Origin: Sipunculus nudus | Taxonomy: Eukaryota; Annelida; Sipuncula; Golfingiida; Sipunculidae | Assembly: GCA_026874595.1 (NCBI GenBank) | Contig: CM049316.1 | Span: 73,685,176 to 73,749,175, forward strand | Direction of reading: 5' to 3' | Length of the DNA stretch: 64,000 nucleotides | In this document: one piece after another, positions 49,121-60,660 of the stretch | Layout: every line of letters starts with the position of its first letter | Numbering within the stretch: the first letter of the stretch is position 1 | Made by a program: the position numbers and the translations under genes | The notes under the pieces: model-generated | Database searches by the model: none | What the model saw: only the letters and a program-made list of their open reading frames with translations | Told to the model about the DNA's origin: nothing

Positions 49121-49639
49121 AACACTGTTTATCCGTAAAATCATTTATCAACAATTAAAACTGGAACACCCAAATTATGGCCGTTTATCTGTAATTTTGA
49201 AAATCTGGATATATAAAAATAATATTTTTTCAATAGGAAGAACTGATAATGGCTCATGTATTTACTCCTGGTTCCGACTAATTATGAATGCATCATTGGT
49301 TCATTTTTGCAGGTGTGACATCAAAGAACGTACAAAAGATATTATCGTAAACACCTGCGTCGACAACAGCTTGTCCATCATAGAAAGGATGTACCGTTTC
49401 AACTAGCAGTATGCCTTCAACCTATCAGATGATGCCTGGAATGACCTGAGACAGTCTACAATCCACAAGTACTGGAAGAATTCCCTCTTTACGGAGCCTG
49501 AATGTCCTGCTGGTAGTAATACCGTGATGACAACATCGATGAAACTATTTTATTTTACAGATGACCGTTCATCAGAAAGTTTGTTTATCCAAACAAAAAC
49601 TGTGTCCCCTGAGATGTTCAGGTGAACAGCACTCCACTG

Positions 49640-50938
49640 TACTAAACCAGTTCATAGATATTAGCATGGATGTCTGCCAAGTAAACATGATTGTAGGTGG
49701 CACCACCTGTCATCCGAATGATCTATCTAACTATGATGTAGACACATGCAATATTTTTCAGTGGATAAGTAAAACCACTGCTGAGATACAGGTGATTTGT
49801 ACCCTTGGCAGATGAACAGATAGACACCACCAAAATAGTGGTAGGTTGTAGAATAAGCTGTAGAACTATGTAAGATCTATACTCATGTAAAATTTCCTGC
49901 TGAGGCATCAAACCAGTCCTGAGATATTAGCAATGATGACTGCTGTATAATACTAAACATGTTTATAGGTGGAACCACAAGCCAACTCAACAAAAAATCT
50001 ATCCAAGATGTATAAACATGCAAAATTTTTGGCAGGTAAGTTCAACCACTTTCTAATATTTGACCCTAGATGGTCTAAGACAAGCAGATGGACATAATGC
50101 AAAAAAAGTTGCAGGTGGCACCACCAATGTTGTTTATGATAATGAGCTTTGAAAGATCTATTCACATGCAAAATTTCAGGTTGATACATCACACCAGTCC
50201 TGAGATATATGCATGGATGTCTGCAGCTTAAACATGATTGTAGGCTGCACCACCTGTCATATAAACAAGAAACCTATCCATGATGTCTAAATACATGTGC
50301 AAAATTTCCAGCGAACAGGTCTAACCACTGAAGAGATATGGAAGATTTTGACCCACGGCAGACAAACAGATGGATGCTTTGCAAAATGGTTGCAGATTGT
50401 GCCACCAGTTTTGTGTATGAAGAAGAGGTATTAAGATCTATACACATGCAAAATTTCAGGCATATATGTCAAACCAGTCCTGCGATATTAGCATGGATGT
50501 CTGCAATGTAATTGTGATTGAAGGTGGCACCACCGGTCATATAAACAAGAAACCTATCCATGATGTTTATGTGCAAAATATATGGTAAATAAGTCCAACC
50601 ACTGCAGAGAAATGAGTGATTTTAACCCAAGGCAGATGAACAGATGGACCCTGTGCAAAAATTGTTTTAGATGAGGCCACTCAAACTTAAGGAGCTATAC
50701 TCATGCAAAATTTCAGCCCAACTGGTCAAACAAGTCCCAAGAGATGTGGGTTTATGTGTGAAAACAGATGCACTCTGCAGAAAGGAGAGGTCAACCCTAA
50801 ATGAGGATGCAGCAATTCACATGTGACCTGTTCATAAAATTCCGTCTGGTGGTTACAGAGTTCTCTGAAAACATATGCAGCAGTGGCAGCCAGCTGAAAA
50901 CCAGGTATCCTTAAAACTCTTTTTTTTTGCAGATACAA
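49640..50938 (+). mobile_element. Family D body and 3' end (D2), 5'-truncated
   Basis: Repeated blocks match the D1 core: GCATGGATGTCTGC, AAACATGATTGTAGGTGGCA, CCACCTGTCAT, AACCACTG..GAGATA and GGCAGACAAACAGATGGA, over about five half-units. The palindrome is present in mutated forms near 49695, 49968, 50114, 50241 and 50523. The 3' end has GTATCCTTAAAAC (50904-50916) pairing loosely with TTTTTTGCAGATAC (50922-50935), followed by AATTA, the same layout as D1. More diverged than D1, so older. Confidence 0.75.
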
Positions 50939-51339
50939 TTACTTGGTGAAGTACTTAGCAAGGTACTTATTTAGTGTTGACACTTAAAATACTTTAGACC
51001 TTACATGAACAAGTAGGTAACTTAGCAAATGCCAATAAGAAAATCCTGGGCCCTGGTATTGCACATAGAAGGATATCGACAGTGTGAGCAGTCATAGCCA
51101 GGTACCATGTCACACAGCTGATCTTCTGGATCCATAAATTATCATACTGTTAACTTGACACTTGAATACCTGCAGTTTGTACAAGATGGAATCAGAGAAT
51201 ATTACATATTAACCAACAAGGCCTACAGGCCTAATGCGAACCTGTGCACTGGGAAATACACCAGGTATAATGCTTCAATGCAGGACCATTACTTTTCATG
51301 TATATGAACAATGTAAGTACTAAACATTTTGAATAAGAA

Positions 51340-51600
51340 ACAATTACACAAACATCACTGCTGAAATTCTGGCATGGGTGCACACAACACAAAAAAGATT
51401 GTAGCTGGCACCACCAGTCTTGTATACAACGAAGCTATCAGCGATATATACATATGCCCAATTTCAGACTGATATATCAAACCCCTCCTGAGAAAAACGT
51501 AGGGACACACACCGTGCAAAAGTCATTGTAGGTGGCGACACCTGTCTTGTGAGCGAGAAAGCCATCAAAGACACATAGACAGGTCAAAATATTAGGCCAC
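51340..51600 (+). repeat. Family D remnant
   Basis: GATTGTAGCTGGCACCACCA and CATTGTAGGTGGCGACACCT, each followed by TTGT..AAGC/AAGCC blocks, are two decayed D half-units without ends. Confidence 0.6.
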
Positions 51601-51639
51601 TACATCAAACATACCTTGAGTCTGATGCATGGGGCTGAC

Positions 51640-52240
51640 CAGGCTTAGGTGAGATAGGCTGTTGCCCAAGTGAACTGTGACAAATTGCTTGCTCAGGCTA
51701 CTGCACTGAGTAAAACTCATGACCTGCACCTGGCTAGACTGAGTAAACTTTTGACCTGTACCTGGCTGCACTGAGTGAACTCTTGACCTGTTGCATAATC
51801 TGGCACAGTTGGCAGTCTGCCAAAGCTATAAATAGATCCAGGCTGAACTTTGGTGCCAAATCTGATGCAGTGGGCAGTCTACCACTGCTATAAATAGAAT
51901 GCAGCTACTGCACAGAGTGAACTCCTGACCTATACCTGGCTGCACTGAGTGAACTCTTGACCTGTTGCCTAATCTGAAATAGTAGTCACACCATTGCATA
52001 AGCTCTCAGATTGGCTCCACATGCAGCCCTGAGGGGCATGACACACATGAGGTGATCACATGAAACTCATGAGTTGATCACATGCTACCTATGAGGTTAT
52101 CACATGGTGCCCATGAGGTGTTCACATGTCATCCATGAGGTGATAACATGCCTTGTGCTTGGCTGCACTGATTGAACTCTTGACCTATATCTGGCTGCAC
52201 TGAATGAACTCTTGATCTGTTGCCAAATCTGAAACAGTTG
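51640..52240 (+). repeat. Irregular tandem array with CTGCACTGAGTGAACTCTTG unit
   Basis: The string GGCTGCACTGAGTGAACTCT and close variants recur at least six times, followed by TGACCTGTTGCNNAATCTG. GGCAGTCTNCCA..GCTATAAATAGA also occurs twice (near 51811 and 51873). Confidence 0.75.
52036..52152 (+). repeat. About 22-bp tandem array, five copies
   Basis: CATGAGGTGATCACATG-type units repeat with a spacing of about 22-23 bp. It is nested inside the larger 51.6-52.2 kb array. Confidence 0.8.
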
Positions 52241-52299
52241 GCAGTTTCTTAACCTATTTAAAATTACAGACACAATCTTGGCCTGTTGGTAAATCTGTT

Positions 52300-53230
52300 T
52301 ACACATACTGAAAGACTTTGGCTAAAATACTTTTTAATCTTTCATATCATACTTGAACCATTCGATCAAACTTGTAAGATATGATATAAAAGATTATTTC
52401 TGTGAAATACTGAACAATTTGGCTTGACCATTTCGTCACAGAAGATTTTTAAAGGTTTTTAAATTTTTTTCTCATTAAAATCGAAGAAAATGTAGAGTTT
52501 TTCAGATGGCTAATTTTATACATTACATTTCAGGATGCTAGCTCCAGTCGTTTTCAAATAGTATGGGTTTACTTACAGAAGATGGACTATGGACGCTGCC
52601 ACAACATCAAATTAGCTCACAAGCTCAATAAAATTACAACAGATGCATATTGAATGCAAAATTATAATACAGATACATCTCACTGATGGCAAAATCTTGA
52701 ATTAAGTTGAGTATGGATACTAATTATTAATAATCTATGTATAGCCGTCTTTATATACCCACAGAGAGCTGTATACCCGTGATTGTTAACATTGCCTGGT
52801 ATGAAGAATATCTAAATTCATAAATCTACATTTTTTAAAAGCTTTAAGAAACATTCTTGTCAATATTAACCATAGATAACCTGAAATCTGAAGGTCTAGA
52901 GGCATGATGTAAGGGATGCTGATAAACTGGTGCTAGGCTAGATGAATCTGCTTTACACAGCTACCATATATGGTAAAATGACTTAATTCAATCTTTATAA
53001 TTCAGCCATATTTCATTCTTTGGAACCATAAAAGATAATCATTATAAGAATTATTCAGGGGACTATTCTTGTAAAATATTAAACAAATTGGCCTCAGTGG
53101 CGTCAGTCAAAAAATGTTTTGCAGGTTTATAACTCATATTGGAAAATACAGCAAAATGGCTTAGTTAAGCTACCCATAACTCAGCCAAAAATCACTGAAC
53201 CAAAAACATTTGAACAAACTTGAATTATCA
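52300..53230 (-). repeat. Family F repeat, minus-strand copy
   Basis: Its reverse complement aligns with 62950-64000 over long stretches. Landmarks (minus strand) are GGAGCTAGCATC, CCATCTGAAAAACTC, TTTGGCTGA, ATAAACCTGCAAAAC, GACTGACGCCACTGAGGCCA, TTACCATATATGGTAGCTGT and GATTTCAGGTTATCTATGG. Identity of the family is unknown. Confidence 0.8.
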
Positions 53231-53639
53231 ACATCTAAGGTTAATAATACATAATTTTTGTATCACAATATATCAATAATATCACACACCTCTAAAAATA
53301 ACACATTTTAGGAACATGCAATAGGCTCATATTTATTTTTGCCAAAAGGAAATATAGAACATAATTTAATGGTGACTTTATCAGTGAAAAGAATATATAA
53401 TCTTATAGGACCGATGCACTTCTTCCACAATAAAGGAAATATATCTGACTGATGTCAAACTAAGAATGAATAAATCTTTCAATCCATGGTCTGTATCATA
53501 TGATATACAAGTTTAAAGGAATATTAGAATTTCATATTCCACTAGATGAAAAGATACAACTCCAGACTTTTTGTTCCTAACAGTAACTCAACCCTCCGTT
53601 TCTCATATCAAATATTCTACTTATGACCTAAATAGTTTC

Positions 53640-53725
53640 CTCTAACTGTTTTCCTCTTCACAACTCTCGCTCTCCCTTCACTCTTCTTTTTCTCTCACTG
53701 TCATTCTCTCCCTCTCTCAACTGTA
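53640..53725. repeat. Polypyrimidine tract
   Basis: About 85 bases of CT-rich sequence (CTCTTC, CTCTCCC, TTCTTTTTCTCTC). Low complexity, with no gene nearby. Confidence 0.8.
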
Positions 53726-53769
53726 GCAATTTTTTTACCCCTGAAGCACTGCCCCCCCCCAAACCAATA

Positions 53770-54010
53770 TGGTATAGTAGGTGACGTCTGTAGACTTCCT
53801 GAAAGTGGAAATAGTTGAAGACCAGAGAGCAATTAATGAACGACACATAATGATCAAGAGTGAACCAGATCACTGGCCTCAGGAGGCGTTCTGTTTTCCG
53901 CTCAGACCTGAATGCCTCCTCCAGGCTTGCAGAACAATCAGGCCTTTTTGTGCTCCATTAAGATGCAATTTACTGGCCTTGATTCACTTGTAAGGCAGCA
54001 AGAAACACAA
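53770..54010. promoter_or_regulatory. Candidate conserved non-coding block
   Basis: Non-repetitive, GC-elevated island in intron 1 with no splice-supported exon. Direct repeat-like strings GGCCTCAGGAGGCGTTC and GAATGCCTCCTCCAGGC are partly inverted. Function is inferred from composition alone. Confidence 0.25.
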
Positions 54011-57000
54011 AAATGTACATGAATTCTTGTGCAGTGTTCTTCTTATGAAGGAGACAGAAATGTTTTAAATTACCATCTGCGTTCCCCTGGGATTCCTCTT
54101 TACCTGCATATGGCCCTAATAGAAATAATCTGCCGATTTAAGTTTACATGATGAGGGGTTGATTGACAAAAGCCTTGTTATTAGATTTTGATGCCAATGA
54201 CAAAAAGTAACCTCACTTCACTATTGAGTTTTGCTGCTAATAGCAACTAGGATTGCCTTTAAATGTATCTGTGCCTGCACAGAATTCTGATGCAAATGTA
54301 AAACACAAAATGGCAAGTCCCAGTGAAAATAAGTTAGTGATACAAACAGCTTTTGCACTTGGTGAGAAAATGAATTATTTATCTGTCTCTGGCAAATTCC
54401 TGGCCCATCTGTTCTCATTGACACTGGTGATCAATCATTTCTTTGCCATCCATCTTTTATTTTTCCATGAAAAGAGAATCCATGATCTTTTATCACTTCC
54501 AATCTGAATCTTTATACCTCACATTTTGGAGCCCCAATAATTCTGCCAGGATTACTTTATTTTCTGTCCAGTGGACTGTCCACGACTAAGCAGATCACAT
54601 GAATAATTTTATCTGGTTGTTTTTTATGAAGACTTTTAATCCTTATTATTTACATAAAATATCCAAATGGAAAGAAACAAAAAAATTATTAAATAAATTT
54701 GTATTAACAAAAGCAAAACAAAAAATTAATGTCCAATTATGATATATACTTAACTATGACATCCAAAGGTCAAACTCCTTTTTTTGGCTGTTATATTGCA
54801 CACAAGTACCCATATAAAGTTTATGTATTTTCATTTACTGTTCATACTAACACAGTAACTTTTTTCTGCCTAAAACCTGAACAGAAGCTTCATACAGCCA
54901 GAAACCAAGTACGTCAATGGTGGTTACCTGAAATGTGGGTATAATGGTAAATTTCTGCTGATGATAATGTGTACTTAAGTGTTCTGTAAGGGGAAAACAG
55001 AAAGAAAATTAAGAATTTGAATTAAGTATAAATTTAATATGAAAGGTATAAAGTGTGCCCGTTGTCTTGAGCAAATGAAAATCTTTTAATAAATGTGTAC
55101 AAAGATCCGTGGCTGTACAATCCAATTAAGACAAGAAATTTACGTCCTCAATAACTGGGCAGAGAGTGACTATATTTTACAGCCTGGGGCCTTGGGACAG
55201 ACCAGCAGATTGATACACTTCTTATGATCCTGGGTATTTTAACATATGGGAATAATAGGGTCATTTCAACAGACATTACCTGTGTTAAGCACCCTGTGTG
55301 CTCCACAAGGATTGAAGTTATAGGAGCCCAGTGCTCTATTTTCAGAACCGGACCTGTTATTATTTTAGCTTACAGCCGAAGTTGGCCTCAGAAAAGTTTA
55401 CTCTGTTGAGGAGAGTTCTTGGTTTACACTACATAGAAAATAGACCAGTCTGCTTTAAATATGAAAATTACATATTTTTATTTAAAGAGTATATACCTTT
55501 GAAAAAAATAATATTCTTACATAAATTTAAATATTGCACTATTATTAAATAAATGAATGAAAATGGACTGTTTTCTTTGAAAGGTAGGGGACTAAAGGGT
55601 AGTGAGGGAGTATACATGTATACTGTGTGGATGTGATTGTGAAATATTTTATGTGAAGTTCTTATTTGCTGTTTTTTAATTTTCTTTATTTAATTACCAA
55701 TACCCCTGTGACCTGCAAAAAAGTTATCTTTCTTGCTGTGAACAAAAACTAGTGCCAATAACTAAAATAATTTTCTTTACACATCAATAAGGGTTTTTTT
55801 AATTTATTTTGTCAATCAGTTGTAATCTCCACTATGACATATATAGCCAATACTAAATTTAAATGGCAAAAGCATTCAACAATGCTTTCATTAAATTTCA
55901 ACCATTTTTGTGATTCCTCATGACTTGACCCCTCAGGTACTACCCACATACCAGTTTATTGCAAGCATTGTCCAAAATGACTGAGTTTAACTTAAATCAA
56001 GTTTAAGTGAAAGTGGTATCATACATGAGCTTCATTATTAATGGACCCAGTTTATGTATGCGTGTTAAATCAGTTTATTATACAGGTTATGTAGTTATTG
56101 CTATTAGCAGAGTAAAATATCAATAAAATATTTAAGTCATTGTATTGCTCCAGTCAACCTGCACAATCATAGTGTGAATTAGAAACTTGGTTGCTGAAAG
56201 CTAAATGCAAAAGAAGGCCATTCATATTTAATTCAAGTACTGATACCAGTGGCAAAAATACAAATTATGAGATTTAGACTATAAGATTTAAATGTTTTAA
56301 TTTCTGACTGCTTTAATGGCAATAACTTTCTCAATTAACTTAGTCATTTACCAAACTAACCAAAGTGATGCATGATACAATAGCCCAGTGGCATCGTATT
56401 AACAAAAGTTTTACTAGCATCATACAATAGGAGAAGTATTAGGAAAAGCCCCTGGAACCAATACACCATCACCTGTGTAACACAAACAATTTCCCTCTAT
56501 CCTAGCAGTTGCATCTGATCTCAACATATTCATTTCCATTTTAACAAAGTAAAAATAGAGATAAGGGCTCATGCAGCCTAAGCCAACAACGGAGCAGTGT
56601 TCACTGCCTGACTTGATTTATTATTTATTCATCACTGAAGAATTAACGAGCCGCATGCATGGGGGTAGTCACCTTTTGTGTGTGGAGCCACAAATATTTA
56701 ACCGGATGGTAGAACAACACTTACTACTAGTGGTAGCTGTCACGTCACAGAAGGCAACATTGTATAACAAGCCGTTGATGCAACTGGCAGAATAAAATAC
56801 CTGTACCCACAAAAAGCCTAAACGTAACTCTACAATGATTAAGGAACCAAACAGTAAACTACCCTGCACACTACATTCATATTTAGTCTCTTCTGACATG
56901 AAACTTTTTATAAGTCAATAGTATTTAACACACAATGTAATATATGAAATTATGAATTCAGATCATAAAAGAAACATCATACAACACGTTTTTAAAACAA

Positions 57001-59578
57001 AAATAAAAGTGTTATTTACAGGGATCATGAATGTAATCTTGAGGGGAGGGAGTATTTACGGGGCTCACTGCTCACCCCTCCCCCCCTACAAGCCACCAAC
57101 TGCTATCTGTAAGTTCAACTGATGCCTGAACTAAATCTTTTTATATATTTTTTTGTATCCCAGTACTTTTGGGACATGAAAGACTTTTAAAGTTGTATAA
57201 TTAATTTTGTGAACAAAAAAGATGCTTAGCTGGAGAATCAAGTTATTTTTACTATTTTTTCTCTACCAAATGTTGCCTTAAATACAGCATTTATTTACAA
57301 AAGCACTTATAATCTATTTTGGGAGACCACACAGCTCTACATTTCAGAGTTGGATTTAACACTGACTACAGGGTGATCTACCTGTGTATAAATAACCATA
57401 AACTTCACTTGCCTATCAGTATATACTTGTTTATGTGAGAAAAACAGAGGGACTCAAAATAGCATATTAATTATGTATACCTCTATTATCCAGAGCTAAA
57501 TGGTGTTTGTAAAAAAAACCTACTTGGTTTATGTGTAGATGTATTATAAATGCCCTTATATTTTAACTGATCAATATCAATTTCAACAAAAAATAAAAAA
57601 ACTCAGGAATGGCAAAAGAAAATGTTTCAATATTATGAACATTCACCTATTTAACCCCCACCAGCCGGGCACGAGGAAATAAAATTGACTGACTGTTCTT
57701 TGGCCTATGGCCAATCCTTGCAGAGTTTGACAGCAATGTATTCATTTAAGAAATTCAGTCTTGGACAAATTTATGTGTGGACAGAGAGAAAAACTGAGAC
57801 AAACACCTAACACCTAGGTAATTAACCTCTAGTACTCTAACAGTGAACTTGCTTGTACTCCTGGCCTCAAGGTTTATATGAATGTTATGAGTCTTGTAAA
57901 AATAAGTCTGTGCTAGATGTGTGCCAGTGTGTGTGGGCTTTGGGAAACTATTAGAGTATAAAATATACTCCTGTAATCACTTAATGATAACACCACCTGT
58001 GGATCATCAGTTTATGATAACACATGCTTCATAGCTACACACACATGTACCCACTATGTGTGAACCCTCTTTCCCACCCCTCGCATAGCTCATTTTATAA
58101 CTTAGCTCATAAATCACATTTTTTCACATGCTACACTAGTGCCCTCACATGGTCTGTATAAGTGACAGCCACAAACAACTGCCTCAGGCTGAAACAGCAA
58201 ACATTCAGGCTGCATGCAGGCCTAGCCATGATTTTTAACAGGTACTCATGTCCAGATTCATTTAATGATATCTAAACCAGCCAAGGTAAGCCTAGCTTAA
58301 CAAATTTAAACATAATCCTTTTTTATTTGGCCCTGATCATGGTATGGCTTTATTTTAATCATAAAGATGCAGATTTGCTAGAGGTCAGATATATACAGCA
58401 TCACATGAATCAACCTAAATATTCTGGGTAGCCTACATACCAAGATCCTTTCATTTATAAATATGCCATAAATAAATTCTTCTGTTTACTTTATAAGTTT
58501 ACATGTATATTTTTCTTTTTTTAAGATGCAAACAATTTTCTAATAATAACAATTATATACCAAAAAAAACATTTACTGTTGTAACCATCTTTTTTAGTTC
58601 ATGAACACCAGGAACATTTTATCTATACACAACAGGGTATGTGTAAATTTCTGGAACAAAACCTGGAAACCAAATATTTAATTAAGAACTTCTAATTTTA
58701 TTGTCCAGAAACACTCTACAGAAAGGCAATTACCAGTTACAATGACTGCATTACCAATTGCATAAATCTGCAATTACCAAATTACATGTACTTTTGTCCT
58801 AAAAACTCAAGGTTTTGAAGATATTTAAAATAATAGAAAGATAAAATAAATGATGTGCAACTCTATTAAAATATTCACAATTAACTACTTTGTATGTATT
58901 ATCAATGAAATGTGACAGTGAATTTGAACATGTATTACGTTTTTAGCAGTTCAATTTACAGTGTTTGCATTAAATACACATGGCCAAATATACATACATG
59001 TACTTTTAGTACTGGACTAAGTACTTGTGTTTCATTCCATATTCTTCATGGAATGAAATAATTATCAAGGACACAATTTACACCACATTAATATAAAGAC
59101 TTTATTATAATAGAGTTATATTATTATATCTCATATTACTACCTTCAGACAATCACACAGGTATTTTGCAATATTGTATAAATATAAATATTATATTTCT
59201 CTGTGTGGAATATTCAGGAAAAAAAACTCCCTCACAGTGCCATGAGGTGAGGTCTCCTATACTGCACTTTTACCAGTAATACTACTATTATTATTATTAT
59301 TGAACAAAAATAAAAAGAATTTTATAAGTTATAGTTACCTGTACTTATACTTAACCACTGTAACATTACGTGTAATAACGTTTTAAATAAATAGAACATA
59401 CCACAAAATATCAATAAAATTATGATGGATTATAAATCATATAAATTAAAATCCTCACAAATTGGTGTTAATTACAGAAATAAAAACACAATTTGCAAAC
59501 TTGAAACAGTTTTAAAAGTTTGACTGAGAGTTGCCAAACTCAAAATAAGTTTTGCAGAGGTACAAAAACCCGACTTAC
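54011..59578. other. Intron 1, 5' part (minus-strand sense), without recognised features
   Basis: AT-rich first-intron sequence next to exon 1. Only short low-complexity runs are seen; no exon or repeat family was recognised. Confidence 0.5.
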
Positions 59579-59808
59579 TTATTGCCTTGCGTGTCCACAG
59601 CCTGTATATAGAAATATCTGGCAGGTACAACGAAGTTGCTTCTCAATCCAGGTCCCCATATCAAAGATTTTTTAGGACTGACAGTTCTCTCTGACGAGGA
59701 GGAGGGGCCAATCAACCAAAAGAAGGTGCCAAGCCAACACACGGAACAAACAACAGTAAGAGACAACATGCCACGCAAAGAAGTGAACTGGAGCCAGTCC
59801 GTGGCCAT
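59579..59808 (-). CDS. POGLUT2: POGLUT2/3-like exon 1: signal segment and start of filamin domain
   Basis: This is the first coding exon: 76 codons plus two bases. ATG is at 59808-59806. An in-frame TAG lies 16 codons upstream (59856-59854), which supports this start. Residues 14-34 form a hydrophobic stretch ([20 protein letters not shown]), expected for ER entry; a Ser-rich linker follows. From about residue 46 the segment with WGPGL and [12 protein letters not shown] is the typical opening of the POGLUT2/3 filamin-type domain. The exon ends AAT-AA before donor GTAAGT (59578-59573), a strong site in phase 2. The split codon is completed by the first base of exon 2 to give Asn. The next coding exon is 40.7 kb away, unusually far. 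A further non-coding 5' exon cannot be excluded. Confidence 0.9.
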
Positions 59809-60179
59809 GACTGTTGCTGCACTGGTGTGAGACTGATAACCCTGTGTAGTGTACTAGTACTGGGGCTAGCCTATATAACTTCAGGTCAGCCTTGCTGTTG
59901 ATAAACGTGGCCTCCCCCACACATTCACAGTTCTGGGCCACGATGCCCGGTTTACCATGTGCATCATTTGCTTTGGCTGTTCCTTCTATAGTGCACCCCC
60001 TCCCCCAGAGTTTTGTAATAATTCCTTACCCGCCTATGAAAGGCAACTAGCATCAAACATACATCACAGAACAGGTTAAACAATATATTTATAAGAAATT
60101 TCATTGAAAAATCTCAAATATTTTCTTTTAATATCTGATACATTCAAAATATATTTTGGCTGGCAGACGATTTTGAAGG

Positions 60180-60660
60180 GAGAATTAACATTTGTCAGCC
60201 TGTCATGCGCAGTATCGTTCCTTCTCGTGTTTTACCGCACCTGACGCCATTATCGTTCCTCGAGAAGCAGACGTGATTTCGCGCAAAAATTCAACTTTCT
60301 TGGGGTGGGAGCCGAAAATTTCACAAGTTTCAGGTAAATAATGTGCTGTAGCACGCTCCTTTACCTTCAAACGTTGGAATTTCGTTTGTTTTATTGACTA
60401 AAATAGCCCCTTTTGTGAGCGCCAGGCTCTGTCCATATCAAAATGGCCTTTCAAAGTTGTCTCATGCGAGCTGTCACAAATCCACATTCCGGGGCCCTTG
60501 CGCCTGAAAAGTATAGCGATACACATGAAAGAAACACGGGGATGCCTTTTACGTATAGAAAACCGATACGTTCCGTGAAATTTATGATATGTCGCACATG
60601 CATGTACATTGGCATGTCATGTTTGTGTTAATAGATATGATCAGACATGCCGGTGGTCTC
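60180..60660. promoter_or_regulatory. Probable CpG-rich promoter region of the POGLUT2/3-like gene
   Basis: The sequence changes from AT-rich to CpG-bearing (CATGCGCAGTATCG, CCGCACCTGACGCC, CCTCGAGAAGC, TTTCGCGC) about 0.4 kb upstream of the exon 1 ATG (minus strand). No TATA box is obvious. Position and composition fit a CpG-type promoter, which could be bidirectional. The transcription start cannot be fixed from sequence. Confidence 0.45.
60443..60631 (+). CDS. Possible divergent first exon (doubtful)
   Basis: A 62-codon frame opens at ATG 60443 inside the CpG-rich block, pointing away from the POGLUT2/3-like gene, and starts MAFQSCLMRAVTNPHSGALA. I do not recognise the protein. GTATAG strings at about 60511 and 60552 could be weak donors, but no partner exon was found downstream. 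Chance openness in a short CpG-rich block is just as likely. Confidence 0.15.
   Translation: MAFQSCLMRAVTNPHSGALAPEKYSDTHERNTGMPFTYRKPIRSVKFMICRTCMYIGMSCLC

Larger units (their letters stand above)
5474..59808 (-). other. POGLUT2: POGLUT2/3-like gene locus (5' part, partial)
   Basis: Three minus-strand exons splice into one open frame of 215 residues: 59579-59808, 18640-18842 and 5474-5685. Intron phases are 2 then 1 and fit exactly, with GT donors and pyrimidine-AG acceptors seen in the sequence. The conceptual protein has a signal segment, a filamin-type domain and a Cys-containing linker in the order known for POGLUT2/POGLUT3 (KDELC1/KDELC2). These are ER-lumen O-glucosyltransferases that add glucose to EGF repeats of proteins such as Notch and fibrillin. 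Introns are 40,736 bp and 12,954 bp. The third intron starts at 5473 and continues past base 1, so the CAP10/GT90 catalytic domain and ER-retention tail are not in this window. Whether this is the orthologue of POGLUT2, POGLUT3 or their common ancestor cannot be decided here. Confidence 0.9.

Noticed and set aside
59672-59941. 89-codon minus-strand frame overlapping exon 1
   Set aside because: Different frame from the supported exon 1, no family resemblance. At most an upstream frame in the 5' leader.
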